A DNA stretch of 23,543 nucleotides from Isoetes engelmannii. Lineage: Eukaryota > Streptophyta > Lycopodiopsida > Isoetales > Isoetaceae. The notes below the pieces were generated by a model that did no database searches, had not been told where the DNA came from, and worked only from the letters and a program-made list of their open reading frames with translations. The stretch is from NCBI GenBank assembly GCA_011763485.2, contig JAANSK020247941.1, positions 1-23,543 of the forward strand. The letters are read 5' to 3'. The translations under genes and the position numbers were made by a program. Below, piece after piece: positions 9,640 to 19,767 of this stretch (position 1 is the stretch's first letter; every line of letters starts with the position of its first letter).

Positions 9640-10760
9640 TGTGGATTCGTGAAAGATATTCGGAACAATGGGGACTTCCCAGGTTTGTGAATGATCTCAA
9701 AAGAAGCAAATTCTTGTAGCAACAAGACCCAGCGTGCTATGCGGCCCGTGGGCGTGGTTTTGTTGATCAAGCACATGAGAGCTTGGTGGTCCACAAAGAA
9801 CTTGATTTGATTGCCCAGAAGATAGTGGTGGAACCTCTTGATGCCAAAAATGAGGCCCAAAGCTTCATTTTTTTGGCAGAATAATTCTTCTCCGTAGGAT
9901 TGAGTTTACGATTGGCAAAATGAATAGGGCGATCATGGCCTTTTTCATGTTCTTGAGAGAGAACAACATCAATAGCAAAGGCTGAAACGTCAACGTGCAC
10001 ATGAAATGGCTTATCCCATTGAGGAGGGATAAGCATCGGGGCTTGCGTAAGCAACGCTTTTAATTCCTTGAATGCGGCGTCTGCCTGGGGATTCCACACC
10101 TAGTTGGATTCATCACCAGTAAGCTTATGAATGGGATCAGCTTTGGCGGCTAACCCGGGAATAAAAGTGGAATAGTAGTTGACTTTGCCCAAGAAAGAAC
10201 GAGTCTCCTTGATGTTCGTTGGAGGTTGAGCTTTAAGAACACAGCTGATTTTGGCGGGATCCCTGGTCATGCCATGCTTGCTGACCACGTTCACGAGCAA
10301 CACGGCAGAGGTGACACAGAACGTGCACACAAAAAGCATAATGCACTGAAAAGTGGACGGGGAATTTGACAAGCCAAACGGAACAACTTTATATGTAAAG
10401 GTTCCCCACGGCATGGTTAATGTAGTCTTCAACTAATCCTCAGGTTTGATAGAGATTTGGTTGTAGCCAGAAAAGCCATCCATAAAGGAATACATCTCAT
10501 GTCCAGCGACTTCCTCCAAAACTTGACCAGTGAAGGAGAGCGGAAAGTGATCATGCTCCATGGCTATATTAAGTTTCTGATAGTCCACACAAACTCGAAT
10601 TTTGCCATTATGTTTTAGCGCAATGACACTTGAGCTCATCCATTCAGAATGTTTGACCTCATAAATTAAGCCAGCAGCAAGAAGCTTATCAATCTCAGCT
10701 TTTACGAGGTCACGATAATTTGGATTGACCGATACTATCGTTGCTAGATGGGGCGGGCAT
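9640..10760 (-). pseudogene. RT-RNase H of Athila/Tat-like element 1, broken
   Basis: RT blocks are visible from IRVCVDYQKLN through MYSFMDGFSGYNQI to VVPFGLSNSPSTFQ, then FLGKVNYYSTFIPGLAAKAD in the thumb, and RNase H from FHVHVDVSAFAI to NQIKFFVDHQAL. Near 10310-10330 the text jumps from STFQCIML directly to CVTSAVLL. Compared with element 2 about 150 bases are missing, including the FxDD catalytic box. An in-frame stop at 10433 and a shift near 9860 add further breaks. The copy cannot encode a working polymerase. Confidence 0.85.
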
Positions 10761-11451
10761 TATGCTTGGTAGGAATGGTGAGTTCTCCTAGCTCATTCTT
10801 AATGCCATGCAGAGAATGTAAGCTGGACAAGCTGAAAAGTTTTTTTGAAAGGCTTCTCGAAGATCCACGGCAAGAGAGTTAATTTGCAGTTGTGGGATCT
10901 TCAGAAGTTGAAAAACAAAAGGGAGACTGAGTTGAATCTTAGCACTCGTGAGTGCTTCTTGTACTTCTAAGAAGATTGCAGGATTGATTGTCAAAGGAAC
11001 TTTGGGAATAGTTGGTAAATGTGCGACAGTTTCTTGAAAGACTTGCGTAGCGAGGGGAAGATCAATAGGTGCTTTGTCTTTCCGTGCCCGGGTAGTGCGA
11101 ACACAGTTACCAGATCCTTGTCAACTTTAGATAGGAGATGCCAAAGGTGGTGTTGAGTTTCAACACTGAGATCTGAGAATTTGGGCACGGTATGTGTAGT
11201 CGAAACCATGTTGACTGGATGTATGTCCCTGACAGCTGTGATATAATTTGATGCATGGAATGGTGGTTCCACTAAAGAAACTTGATCTAGAAGCCGGGCA
11301 ACTTGTTGTTCTACGTCTGAAGACTATTGAGCCCTGAGAGCAGGATTAGCACGAGTAATCACCAACGGATGTCGCGAAAGGTGCTCAGGTTTCCTTGTGC
11401 CTTCCACAGTTGGTCGGGATGTGATTACCACAACTGGACACTATTGACGAA

Positions 11452-12302
11452 ATGAGGGCTGCTCATCTTCAGGACCGCATAGCTACAAAACTCACAAGAT
11501 ATGCTTCCTTGGGGGCTCCTGCATTCTTACATCACTCTGATGCTTATTGGCGACAATCTTTTTTTGACCATGATCACATCTAATTCATCTGAACCAGATC
11601 ACCACAGTGGTGTGGGAAGATATCTGTTTTGAACCTCGTTTTGTACACAGACACCGCTGGGCACAGGATCAAGTAGTTGGCACACACAGCAACTGGTTGT
11701 ATATTCCAAATCAGTTTGGGTGGACCATAATTGACAACACTCTAATCGGTCTCAAAGACTTTGCTGATACCGCCTGCTTATTGCCAGATCCTGATGTCTA
11801 TCAGCAAGGGGTATACTGCATAGCACTGCAATATCTTTTATTGCTGTTGAAGGAGAAGTTCAAAATTTATCATTTCAATCATAATGCCGATCTCAGCAAG
11901 TGGGGAATTGAGGACCTTCTGCTAAGCACATGTGCCGATGTGTCGGCCTTGGTTCATGAACTTCTCGAAGAAATGATACAGAACCAATTCCTCCAGGTCG
12001 CGCACACCAATATTGCAGAAATAACTCTTCCAAGCGATAGAAGATACATCATTTACCAGTCATACAAAAGGGGGAAGCTCCGTCCCCACACTGTGCAGCA
12101 AGACCAGCAGAAAATCCCTGAAAAAGACTGGCCTTCTATGGATGAAGTCCCACAGCTACTCAGGTTACTGGAATTTGAGTCTGTGGGGGGCTGTGTTAAC
12201 ATTGACTCCCAGTGTTATACAAATGTCCAAGCACCTACGAGTCATCATCAGGCAGATAAAGAAGAGAGGTCATGGCAAGGGCAACCAACCACGATGATAT
12301 GA
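11452..12302 (+). CDS. Unassigned open reading stretch (about 230 codons), function unknown
   Basis: A frame open from 11574 to TAG/TGA at 12300-12302 is by far the longest unbroken frame in this part of the window. It includes FEPRFVHRHRWAQDQVVG, NWLYIPNQFGWTIIDNTLIG and SKWGIEDLLLSTCADVSALV. A coding-like stretch in another frame (11452-11574, RIATKLTRYASLGAPAFLHH) precedes it. There is no in-frame ATG until about residue 143, so it would be an exon (possible acceptor accacag at 11607) or a frameshifted gene. A possible donor CAG/GTTACT lies at 12163, after which the text looks less like protein. The sequence is unlike gag, pol or known env. It could be a captured host exon or an extra ORF of an element. 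Confidence 0.4.
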
Positions 12303-12860
12303 AGGGCTGCACGATTTTGGGCACGACACGACCATAGACACGACCCGACATGGGAAGCGGCATGCCACGAAGTTCTTAAGATGCTCCCAATTTTGTGCCC
12401 GAGCTCGATTTTGCACACGACAAACACGGGCAGGTCACCAATTTTGCGCACGGGCTTGGCCATGACCACAGGCAGTTAGAGGTCACTATCCCTGACACTG
12501 ATTTCTGTTATGCATCGATAAGTAAGCTCTGTCAGTTGCAACAACTTCGCCTAGTGGGCATGAAGTCACAATCATCAGGCCACGCTCCTACATGCTATAA
12601 AAGACACCACTCTGGATTGAAGAAGGGTCGAAGGTTTGCGAGCCCTTAATTGCTTCCTCTCCTCAGTTCGTCCGAGGATTGTGCATCCTTAGTTGCCGAT
12701 GCCTCAGTCCATATTGTTCCGCCTTCTGATTACTTGATTACCTTATGTTCTTGATATCTTATGAGTTCTTTCATTACCTTACTGTACCTACTCCGTTCGG
12801 AGTTTTATATGAATTTCATTATCTTCTTGAGATTTATTGAAGTGTTATATGATGTATTGA
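12194..12860 (+). repeat. Possible LTR-like segment
   Basis: A G-run resembling a polypurine tract (12184-12190) is followed by TGTTAACA. About 400 bases later there is TATAAAAG (12596-12603) and then a pyrimidine-rich leader. This order resembles a plus-strand LTR with U3 and promoter, but no second copy and no clear CA end were found. Treat as a weak candidate. Confidence 0.2.
12596..12603 (+). promoter_or_regulatory. TATA-box-like motif in the LTR-like segment
   Basis: TATAAAAG is followed by a moderately GC-rich leader unlike the AT-rich surroundings. It would drive plus-strand transcription away from the ORF at 11452-12302 and against the flanking gypsy fragments. Confidence 0.3.
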
Positions 12861-13072
12861 TTATGCAAAGTTCTAGAGTCCCAAATTTTACTTGATGTGC
12901 AAAGCTTTCATAAGTGTTTCCAGAATTGTTTGATCCATGTGCTTCTGTTGCAACATTTCTTCCATTTGTTCTAAATCCCACCGTGACACTTAGCAGGCAG
13001 ATACCTTGAGCATCAAAGATCACTGAAACTAGTAAATATGCTCCTGGCTCATCTGCCCGAACCCTGGCAACT
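12861..13072 (-). other. Unassigned sequence abutting Athila/Tat-like element 2
   Basis: A minus-strand frame through here includes RVRADEPGAYLLVSVIF and VGFRTNGRNVATEAHG, which looks protein-like. The plus strand is open over part of the same stretch, so strand choice is uncertain. Homology to element 2 stops sharply at about 13073, inside RNase H, so this is foreign to that element. Confidence 0.25.
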
Positions 13073-14679
13073 TGACATTTCAAAAGGAGCAAACTCTTGG
13101 AGTAGAAGGACCCAATGAGCAATGTGTCCCGTCGGCGTGGTCTTGTTTATCAAATATAGTAAAGTCTGATGGTCCACAAAAAGCTTGATCTGACTGCCCA
13201 ATAGATAGTGTCATAATCGTTAAACACAAAAGATGAGACCAAGGGCTTCACACTCCGTGACCAAATAATTCTTTTCTGTAGGGTTGAGTTTGCGACTGGA
13301 AAAACGAACGGGCTTGTCTTTACCAGGCTTATGCTCTTGAGATAGAACTGCGCCAATGGCAAAGAGTGATACGTCAACATGCACAGGAAAATGTTTGTCC
13401 CATTTGGGGAGAACAAGAACTAGGGCTTGCGTGAGCAGAAGTTTTAATTTCTGAAAGGTAACTTTTGCTTGAGGAGGCCAAGTCCAAGTGGACTCATCAT
13501 CAGTGAGCTTCTGAATTAGATCTGCTTTGGCTGCTAAGCCAAGAATGAAGGTTGAATAATAATTGACTTTACCACAGAAAGATCGGGTCTTCTTGATGTT
13601 CATCGGTGATTGAGCTTTGAGAATGCAGCTGGGTTTTGCTAGATTAGTAGTAATGCCCCTATTGGGTGACCACATGACCCACTAGAACACCTGAGGTAAC
13701 ACAAAAAGTCATTTTGTTGGATTGAGGCTGATGCTCAACTCATCACATTTTTAAGAGACCAACTCCAGCTTGGAGAGGTGATCATCCATCATGTTGTAAG
13801 CAAAGAAATCATTCTGAAAATTTTGCAAAAAAGGATCATCCTTCATGAAGTCCTGGAATATAGAAAGCATAATATATTGGAAAGTCGAAGGTGAGTTAGA
13901 TAACCCAAAAGATACCACTTTGTAGGCAAAAGTGACCATGGCATGGTAAAAGTTGTCGTTAACTGATCCTTCGGTTTGATAAAGATTTCATTATAGACAG
14001 AAAAGCCATCCATAAAGGAGTACATTTCATGGCCAGCTACCTCTTCAAGAACTTGATCTGTGAAGGGCAGGGGAATGTGGTCACGTTCAGTGGTCGTATC
14101 AACTTTTTGTAGTCCATGCAGACACAAATCTTATCATTAGACTTCAAGGCAATAACAATTGGGCTCGCCCATTTAGAATGTTTGACCTCATAAATGAGAC
14201 AGACAACTAGAAGTTTGTTTATCTTAGCTTTCACGCGGCCACGATAATTTGGGTTGAGCTTGTACTGTCGTTGCTAGACTGGGCGTGCATCTAGTTTGGT
14301 AGGAATGGTGAGTTCGCACAACTTCTTCTTTGCGCCTCGTAAATCTTTGTAGTTCCACGCACAAATGTGTTTGGACTTTTTGAACAATGCAAGAGCACGA
14401 CTCCTGTTAGAGTTTGGGCAGTCCAGCTGCCAAATGAATAGGTTGATCAGTTCCAAGATCAATGACTTCCACTTCCTGGGTCTGAATCTGTGGAATAACA
14501 TCAGCATCAATGACCGTATGTGTAGGCGGGTGCAAGAGAACCAGTGGTGCTGTACCAGTAGTGTGAAAAAGAAGGGTTGATGATCTTTGTCTACTAAGGG
14601 TTTCTCGAGTGTGGGCTCAGTGTCCTCAGCAAAAAGCTAGTCCTCAACAGCATGATGGACAAGTTGTACCTAGTTACAT
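13073..14679 (-). mobile_element. Ty3/gypsy Athila/Tat-like element 2, pol fragment interrupted by a LINE
   Basis: Minus strand: linker with KSKHICAWNYKDLRGAKK (14290-14400), RT (about 13690-14250) with MYSFMDGFSVYNEI and VVSFGLSNSPSTFQYIML, and RNase H (13073-13675) with FPVHVDVSLFAIGAVLSQ and SSRKLNPTEKNYLVTE. It is closely related to element 1 and retains the segment element 1 has lost. Where FxDD is expected the text reads FQNDFFAYN, so the catalytic pair is damaged. Several frame changes and a stop near 13676 break pol. The left end stops within RNase H. The right end is the LINE insertion at 14680. Confidence 0.85.
14669..14679. repeat. Left target-site repeat of the LINE
   Basis: CCTAGTTACAT ends at the base before the inverted LINE segment begins. 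It matches CCTTGTTATAT at 19785-19795 at 9 of 11 positions. Confidence 0.6.
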
Positions 14680-15955
14680 GGTGCCAAAAGTAAGGATTGA
14701 ATATAGGGGAGCGCATGCTGCGTAAAAGACCCCGAGAAATGGGCATGCACATACGTCCGTAACTCAGCAGGATCCTCCAATGACTGACCATCGGGCAAGG
14801 CAAGGGATGCCATGCCGTATAATGCTTCTGCCTGGCGGCTCGAAAGAAAACAGATGAACTCGTATCCCCCTCCCTCAGCCAGGTGAGACCTGCTTTCACC
14901 CGCGCCTCCCGGACCTTCACCTGCTCCAATGCACTGATTCGTTGTAACACAGCATTCTCCCTGATACCATCCGAAGGGTGCGCCCTAATTCCCTCCAACT
15001 CCTGATAGAGGGCATGCAACTCCTGCCGCTCTCTCTGCACACGCAGCCTCCCAAACTCCTTAGCAAAGTGCTTCACCCTGGCAAGTGCCGCCACCATGCC
15101 TGCCATACCCCCCTGGGAGGCAAATGTATCCACCCACAGCACCTGGCACTTCACCGAGAACTCTGCATCCTTCAAGAGACGGGTGTTCAAACGAAATACC
15201 GTTCTAGAGGGCCGAGGAACAACACCACCTCGCCCAGATACCATCCGAGGGTAATGATCAGAGACCGAGGAGGCCAAAATATTCTGCCTGCGCAAAGAGG
15301 GCACACCATCCAATGCAGAAGGTGAGGCATAGCACCGGTCATGCCGAGCATACGCACGACCCACACCAACCTGCCGATTACAATAAGTAAAAGACAAATC
15401 ACCTGGCACTTCCACCATAGCGTTGTCCTGCATCAAGTGTGACCACTGAACCTTCTCAAAGCCCTGCACCACATGCGTACCTGGCCCAGTGCAATCCACA
15501 ACGCTCTCCACCATATTGAAATCCCCTACTAGCAGCCAAGCAACCTGCAAACCCCCAAGGCTTCGCAGCTTGTGCCTGATAGTAGCCCACAATGCACCTC
15601 ACCGAGATGGCTGATTCGGGGCATAGACATTCACAATCCCCCACTCCTGGCCCCCCTCTGACTACTTGATAATTGTCCAACGGCCAAACTTGTCAGCAGC
15701 CGAATATGTGACCTGCACATTCATCCGCCATGCGATCAACGTGCCCCCACTAGACCGCCCTGACAACGACGCAACAGCAGCAAACTGATGACCCACCATA
15801 TTCATCAAACGGGACATATCCCCTCTGTGGCACTTGTGCTCCTGAAGGCAAACAATATCCGGGCGCATCTGATTCAGTGCCAAGGAGATACGAGCCCTCT
15901 TGCCACTAGAGGACCGCACCCCCCGCACATTCCAATTCAAAAGCAACCGATTCAT
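14680..15955 (-). pseudogene. LINE ORF2 5' part: AP-like endonuclease and linker, two nonsense codons
   Basis: The start MNRLLLNWNVRG is typical of plant L1 endonucleases, which nick target DNA at AT-rich sites to prime reverse transcription. Visible motifs in order are NWNVRG, CLQEHK (catalytic Glu), SGGTLIAW, NVYAPN, LVGDFNMV (Asp/Asn), RHDRCY and SVSDHYP (final His). TAG at 15662-15664 and TGA at 15599-15601 interrupt the frame; both are one C-to-T change from Gln and Arg. After LTWLREGDTSSSVFFRAARQ a frameshift near 14815 moves the protein to another frame, which runs to the breakpoint at 14680. It continues in sense at 17173 on the plus strand. Confidence 0.88.
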
Positions 15956-17171
15956 CCTGGAGAAGGATGAACTCCCGCCTTCCTGCCCGAGCCATCTAAC
16001 GCATCTAGACCATCATCCAGGGCCAGAGGGTTGATCGCACCAACTTGCTCAACCTCGACAGCCCAAGACATGCGGCGGGCACCCCCACCCGCCTGCTGCT
16101 TGGCCGGCTGCCTAGCCTCTCCGCCCCCTCCTCCACCTGCATCCCGAACCCCAACCAAAACCCCCACGGCCCCCGCGGCCCGCAACAACACCACCTCGAC
16201 TCGCCAATCCTCCCGACCCCTAGCCAAACCCCCATGACCCCCACCTACATCACCAGAGGGAAGGCAATCCTGACCCACACTACCATCAGCATCCGGAGCA
16301 ACACGCTCAACCAGCTCCTCAACCCCCGGCTCCACCGGCACATCACCAGCCACAGGAACCTCGTCTGCCACTGGAACGGGATCAGCGGGCAGCTCGACAG
16401 AGGGAAACATACGTTGAATTTCCTCGCCATTCAGAAGCTTCAACCTGAAGACAAAGTGCCAAGAGCCACTGCGCACTGGAGAGGTGGGCAAGTGCTGCAA
16501 AGCAGGCAGAGCCACACAAATCTTAGGAACCTGGACAATGGAGTGCGTCAAATGCACACCTAACCCATTAGCCATAGACACTAGAAATTCCGGCACCATC
16601 ATGTCCGGAGGAAGATCCTCAATCTGGAACCAGGATGGAATTTTGACAGCGGTCAGGGAGCTGGTGGACATACCCGGAGTGTAATACTGATATAGAACAT
16701 ATGCATCGCCGAGCGTATCAACCCCCCGACTCACCAATTGGCGAACCGAGGACTCCGCTTCAAACATAATGAGGAAAAAATTGTTCGGCAAGAATTTCAA
16801 AGACTGAAACCTGGGTAGACCAAGCCCCTTCAAATGGTCGGTGAGCCACGCGCTGAACCTCCGAGAATCAAGAATGTTCCCGTGAAAAAACCCAAGACCG
16901 CAAAAGACACCAAGTTTTCAATTGTCTGCACATGCCGCTTGTGATTAATATCTATCCAAGGTTTCTCCGGGAGCAACGCCTTCAGATCGTCAGAGTGATG
17001 CTGGTCCACAAATTTAAGAGCTTCTTCAACACGGGCTGCCCTGTGCTCAGGGGCCTTCCTCTTGATCCAATCCGAAAAGCCTGGCCATGTGACCTGTGCA
17101 ATGGTGTCTCTGCCTCTCCAAGCGGAGCGCACGGGGTTCGGGCTTGTCTTGGCGACTGTTAAGCCTTCCAT
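15952..17171 (-). pseudogene. LINE ORF1 (DUF4283-like RNA-binding protein), one frameshift
   Basis: About 405 codons. The N-terminal part (17171-16890) includes WPGFSDWIKRKAPEHR and KALLPEKPWIDINHKRH. A central domain (16880-16440) has SLKFLPNNFFLIMFEAESS and SWFQIEDLPPDMMVPEFLV, matching the DUF4283-type RRM-like fold of plant L1 ORF1 proteins, which bind element RNA in the RNP. The tail is Gly, Ala, Pro and Val rich, without an obvious CCHC knuckle. One frameshift occurs in the A6 run (plus strand 16885-16890), where one more base would restore the frame. There are no premature stops. The ATG at 17169-17171 lies within 2 bases of the inversion junction, so the true 5' end may be missing. 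The stop overlaps the ORF2 start as ATGA. Confidence 0.8.
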
Positions 17172-17172
17172 T

Positions 17173-19653
17173 GCACCTCATCAGCGTGAGAGTTTGGAGC
17201 AGCAGCTCTCGAGAGAGGACTTGGCTGAGGCTTGTATGTGTATGGCTAAGGATAAGTGTCCAGGGCTGGATGGCATTCTGGTTGAGTTCTTCCAGGCTTA
17301 CTGGAAGTGGACTGGGGAGTCGGTGTACCAGGTTTACCTCGAGTTACTGCAGTCATCGCAGCTTGATCGGATCTTGAACACTGCGTGCATTTCTCTTATT
17401 CCCAAAAGGAAGCAGCCTTCCACCATTGGTGACTGGCGGCCTATTTCCTTGTTGTCCTCTGTTTATAAGATCATTGCAAAAGCTCTGGCAGAGAAGTTGA
17501 AGCCGGTGCTGTCCTCCGCCATTAGCAGGGTCTAGTCGGGGTTTGTTCCTGGCAGGAATACTTTGACGAATGTGGCGGCAGCTTATGAAGGCCTGTCTTG
17601 GGCTAGGAGGTCAGGGCAAGGTATTGCATACTTGTAGCTGGATTTTGCCAAGGCTTATGACAGTGTCCGTTCGGAGTTCTTGTCCGCTATGATGCTGCCA
17701 TTAGGCTGCGGGCCACGGTTCACGGAAACCGTCATGAAGCTGCATAGGTCGGCCTGAGCTACAGTGGTGTGTCAGGGTGAGCCCTCGGCCTTTTTCTCTT
17801 TCGGCAGAGGGGTGCGTCAGGGGTGCCCGTTGGCTCTGTTTTTGTTCACGATCGTGGCGGAGGCCTTGTCTCAGTTACTGTTAGTTGCGGTGGCTGATGG
17901 CGTGGTGGACGGGCTCCAGATGCAGGATGGCAGCCAGCAGATTCTTAACCAGTTTGCTGATGATACCTTCCTCTTCTTGGTGGAAGAGGAGAGGAATTTG
18001 CGTAATGCGAAGGGCCTGCTCGACACTTTCTCTTTGGCCTCGGGCATTCTCTAAAATTGGGGAAAGTGCTCGGCGTTGTGGGCGTTGACTCCGCCTCCCC
18101 CTTGCCTGGCTCTCTTTCCGTGGAAGGTCCTCCCAAGAAATGCATGTACGAGGCTATTGGGTATCCCTTTTGGAGGGGATGTCTCCATAGGGCGGGTGTG
18201 GGATGACATTTTGCAGGGGCTCCAGAAGCACCTTAACTGATGGAAGGGCAGTAAGCTGTCTATGGCGGGGAGGGTAACAGTGGCCAAGTCGGTGCTTTGT
18301 AGCACGCATGTGTACACGGCTTCCGTCATGTTGGCTCCTGAGGGGAAGATACAGGCGTTGGACCGGATGGTCCGTAATTTTGTGTGGGGTGGGGATGATG
18401 AGGGGGCGGTGGTCAAGGTGGCGTGGTGGAAGTGTCTTCGCCCCCCGGAGGACGGAGGTCTGGCCATCTTGGATTTGGCATTGCACAGCAAGGTGTTGGT
18501 CTCCAAGTTTGTGTGGAGCATTTTGCATGGAGGTGTTTCCTCACCTGGTGCAGTGTCGTTGTTGCAGTCCCTTCGCCACTGTGTGGCGTTCAGGAAGCCT
18601 TCTGTGCATGTGGAGTTGCCATGGGCTTTGTTGTACGGGCTTAAGCCTTTCCCCCACATCCCTCCCTTCCTCACTGGGGTATTGCATGCCTGGGACGATG
18701 TGCGGGTTCTGTTTCAGTTGGACCCTGCCTCAGTTTTTCATTACTCTACGCCCTTCTTGTGGGTTCCTCTGCCTCCAGCACACTTGTCCTTGGCCGCCAT
18801 TGTGCATGCTCGGACGCAGGCCTGGTGGAGGCGGGCGGGGGTGCTCACTTTGGAGGCTTGGTATTGGGCTGGGAAGGTTGCCTCCTAGGAGTTCTTCCGG
18901 GCCCGGTTTTGTTTGAGGGCCAGTGATCGGTCTATTTGGGAGCAGGTGGCCCGTCACCTCCCGCGGCACATACCAGTACTGCTTCAGGATGATGTGGTGG
19001 TACGGGTTTGGAAGGTTCATCCTGATGTGGATGCCTCCTGTTTTGTGCGGTCTGCCTATCGCACGTTGGTCATTCATGACACACTGCCACCTTCTGGCAA
19101 GTGGTCTTTGCAGCTTCCGGGCTCTTGTTGGCGCTCTGTCTGGGTATGGACATGGAGTACCCTTCCCCCGCCAAAGGTTAGGGTGCTCTTGTGGCAGGTG
19201 GTGCACCGGTGTATCAGGGTGAATGCTCTGGTCAGCAGGTTTCGGCCGGGGGTGAGTCCTCTGTGCCCCTGTTGTGGTCTTCGTCGTGAGACGGTGGAGC
19301 ATTGTCTGGTCCTGTGCCCCCACTTGCAGGTAGCTTGGGACTGGGTCCGGGATCGGTTCCAGGTTCGTTTGACCAGCCAGCAGTTGTTGCTGCATGTGTA
19401 TCCAGGTGCTTGGCCTCTGCTGCGCAAGCAAGCCTTGCACCTCTGTGTAGCCTGGCTTGTGTGGCTCATCTGGAGACGACGGCGGTTGTGGGTTTTCCAG
19501 GGGGTTCAGCAGCCTTCGGCCTCCCTGGTTCCTCGTTTGAGGTATAGACTGTTCCAGAGTTTTCTAGTATTTCCAGGGTTGGCGGAGCGGAAGTTCGCCA
19601 TTTGGCGAGACTTCTTGGGGATTGTAGATATTGATGGGCATTTTGTTCCATAG
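17173..19653 (+). pseudogene. LINE ORF2 3' part: reverse transcriptase and zinc knuckle, six nonsense codons
   Basis: One frame runs about 826 codons without any frameshift. RT blocks are KCPGLDGILVEFF (17254), ISLIPKRKQPSTIGDWRPIS, SGFVPGRNTLTNV, LDFAKAYDSV, GVRQGCPLALFLF and the catalytic FADD (17953-17964). The thumb and connection follow, including SMAGRVTVAKSV. The C-terminal zf-RVT-like region includes KVRVLLWQVVHRC and CPCC...HCLVLC (19264-19317). In-frame stops are at 17533 (TAG), 17635 (TAG), 17755 (TGA), 18052 (TAA), 18238 (TGA) and 18886 (TAG). Each is one C-to-T change from CAG, CAA or CGA, and at the first two Gln suits the conserved motif. The natural stop is 19651-19653. Confidence 0.93.
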
Positions 19654-19767
19654 TTGTTGAGGAGATGATAGGGTGGTGGGGTATCACTGCCTCTTCGGGG
19701 CGGTTTCTCTTCCTCTTCACTCATATTGTACCATTGTTATTCTTTTAATTCATTGAGAAAGTTCTTC

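Larger units (their letters stand above)
8677..11400 (-). mobile_element. Ty3/gypsy Athila/Tat-like element 1, internal pol fragment without LTRs
   Basis: Minus-strand pol order is recognisable: gag-pol linker (10991-11390), RT (about 10330-10760), RNase H (9640-10099), integrase zinc finger (9302-9450) and integrase core (8677-9190). The RT string DHFPLSFTGQVLEEVAG and the overall arrangement fit the OTA (Athila/Tat) branch rather than chromoviruses. The left end stops within the GEEALMPFEYV region of the integrase, about 20 residues past a motif that normally lies well before the 3' end. The right end stops in the linker. No LTR, primer-binding site or polypurine tract is seen. It is closely related to element 2 at 13073-14679 in the same orientation. 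Confidence 0.88.

Noticed and set aside
8677-14679. A single tandem or composite gypsy element made of fragments 1 and 2
   Set aside because: Both contain the same RT and RNase H region and end at different internal points, so they are two separate copies.
16045-16563. Plus-strand ORF of 172 codons inside the LINE 5' half
   Set aside because: Antisense of ORF1; low-complexity Pro/Thr/His text.
18051-18674. Long minus-strand ORF (207 codons) opposite the LINE RT
   Set aside because: It is the antisense shadow of the GC-rich RT frame, lacks motifs, and the plus frame carries canonical RT blocks.
18308-18916. Alternative plus frame of 202 codons within the RT
   Set aside because: Overlaps the true RT frame shifted by one base; Trp/Cys-rich translation typical of an off-frame reading.
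18730-19440. Minus-strand ORF of 236 codons
   Set aside because: Shadow of the LINE C-terminal region; Pro, Gln and Arg rich text without a domain, while the plus frame has the zinc knuckle.
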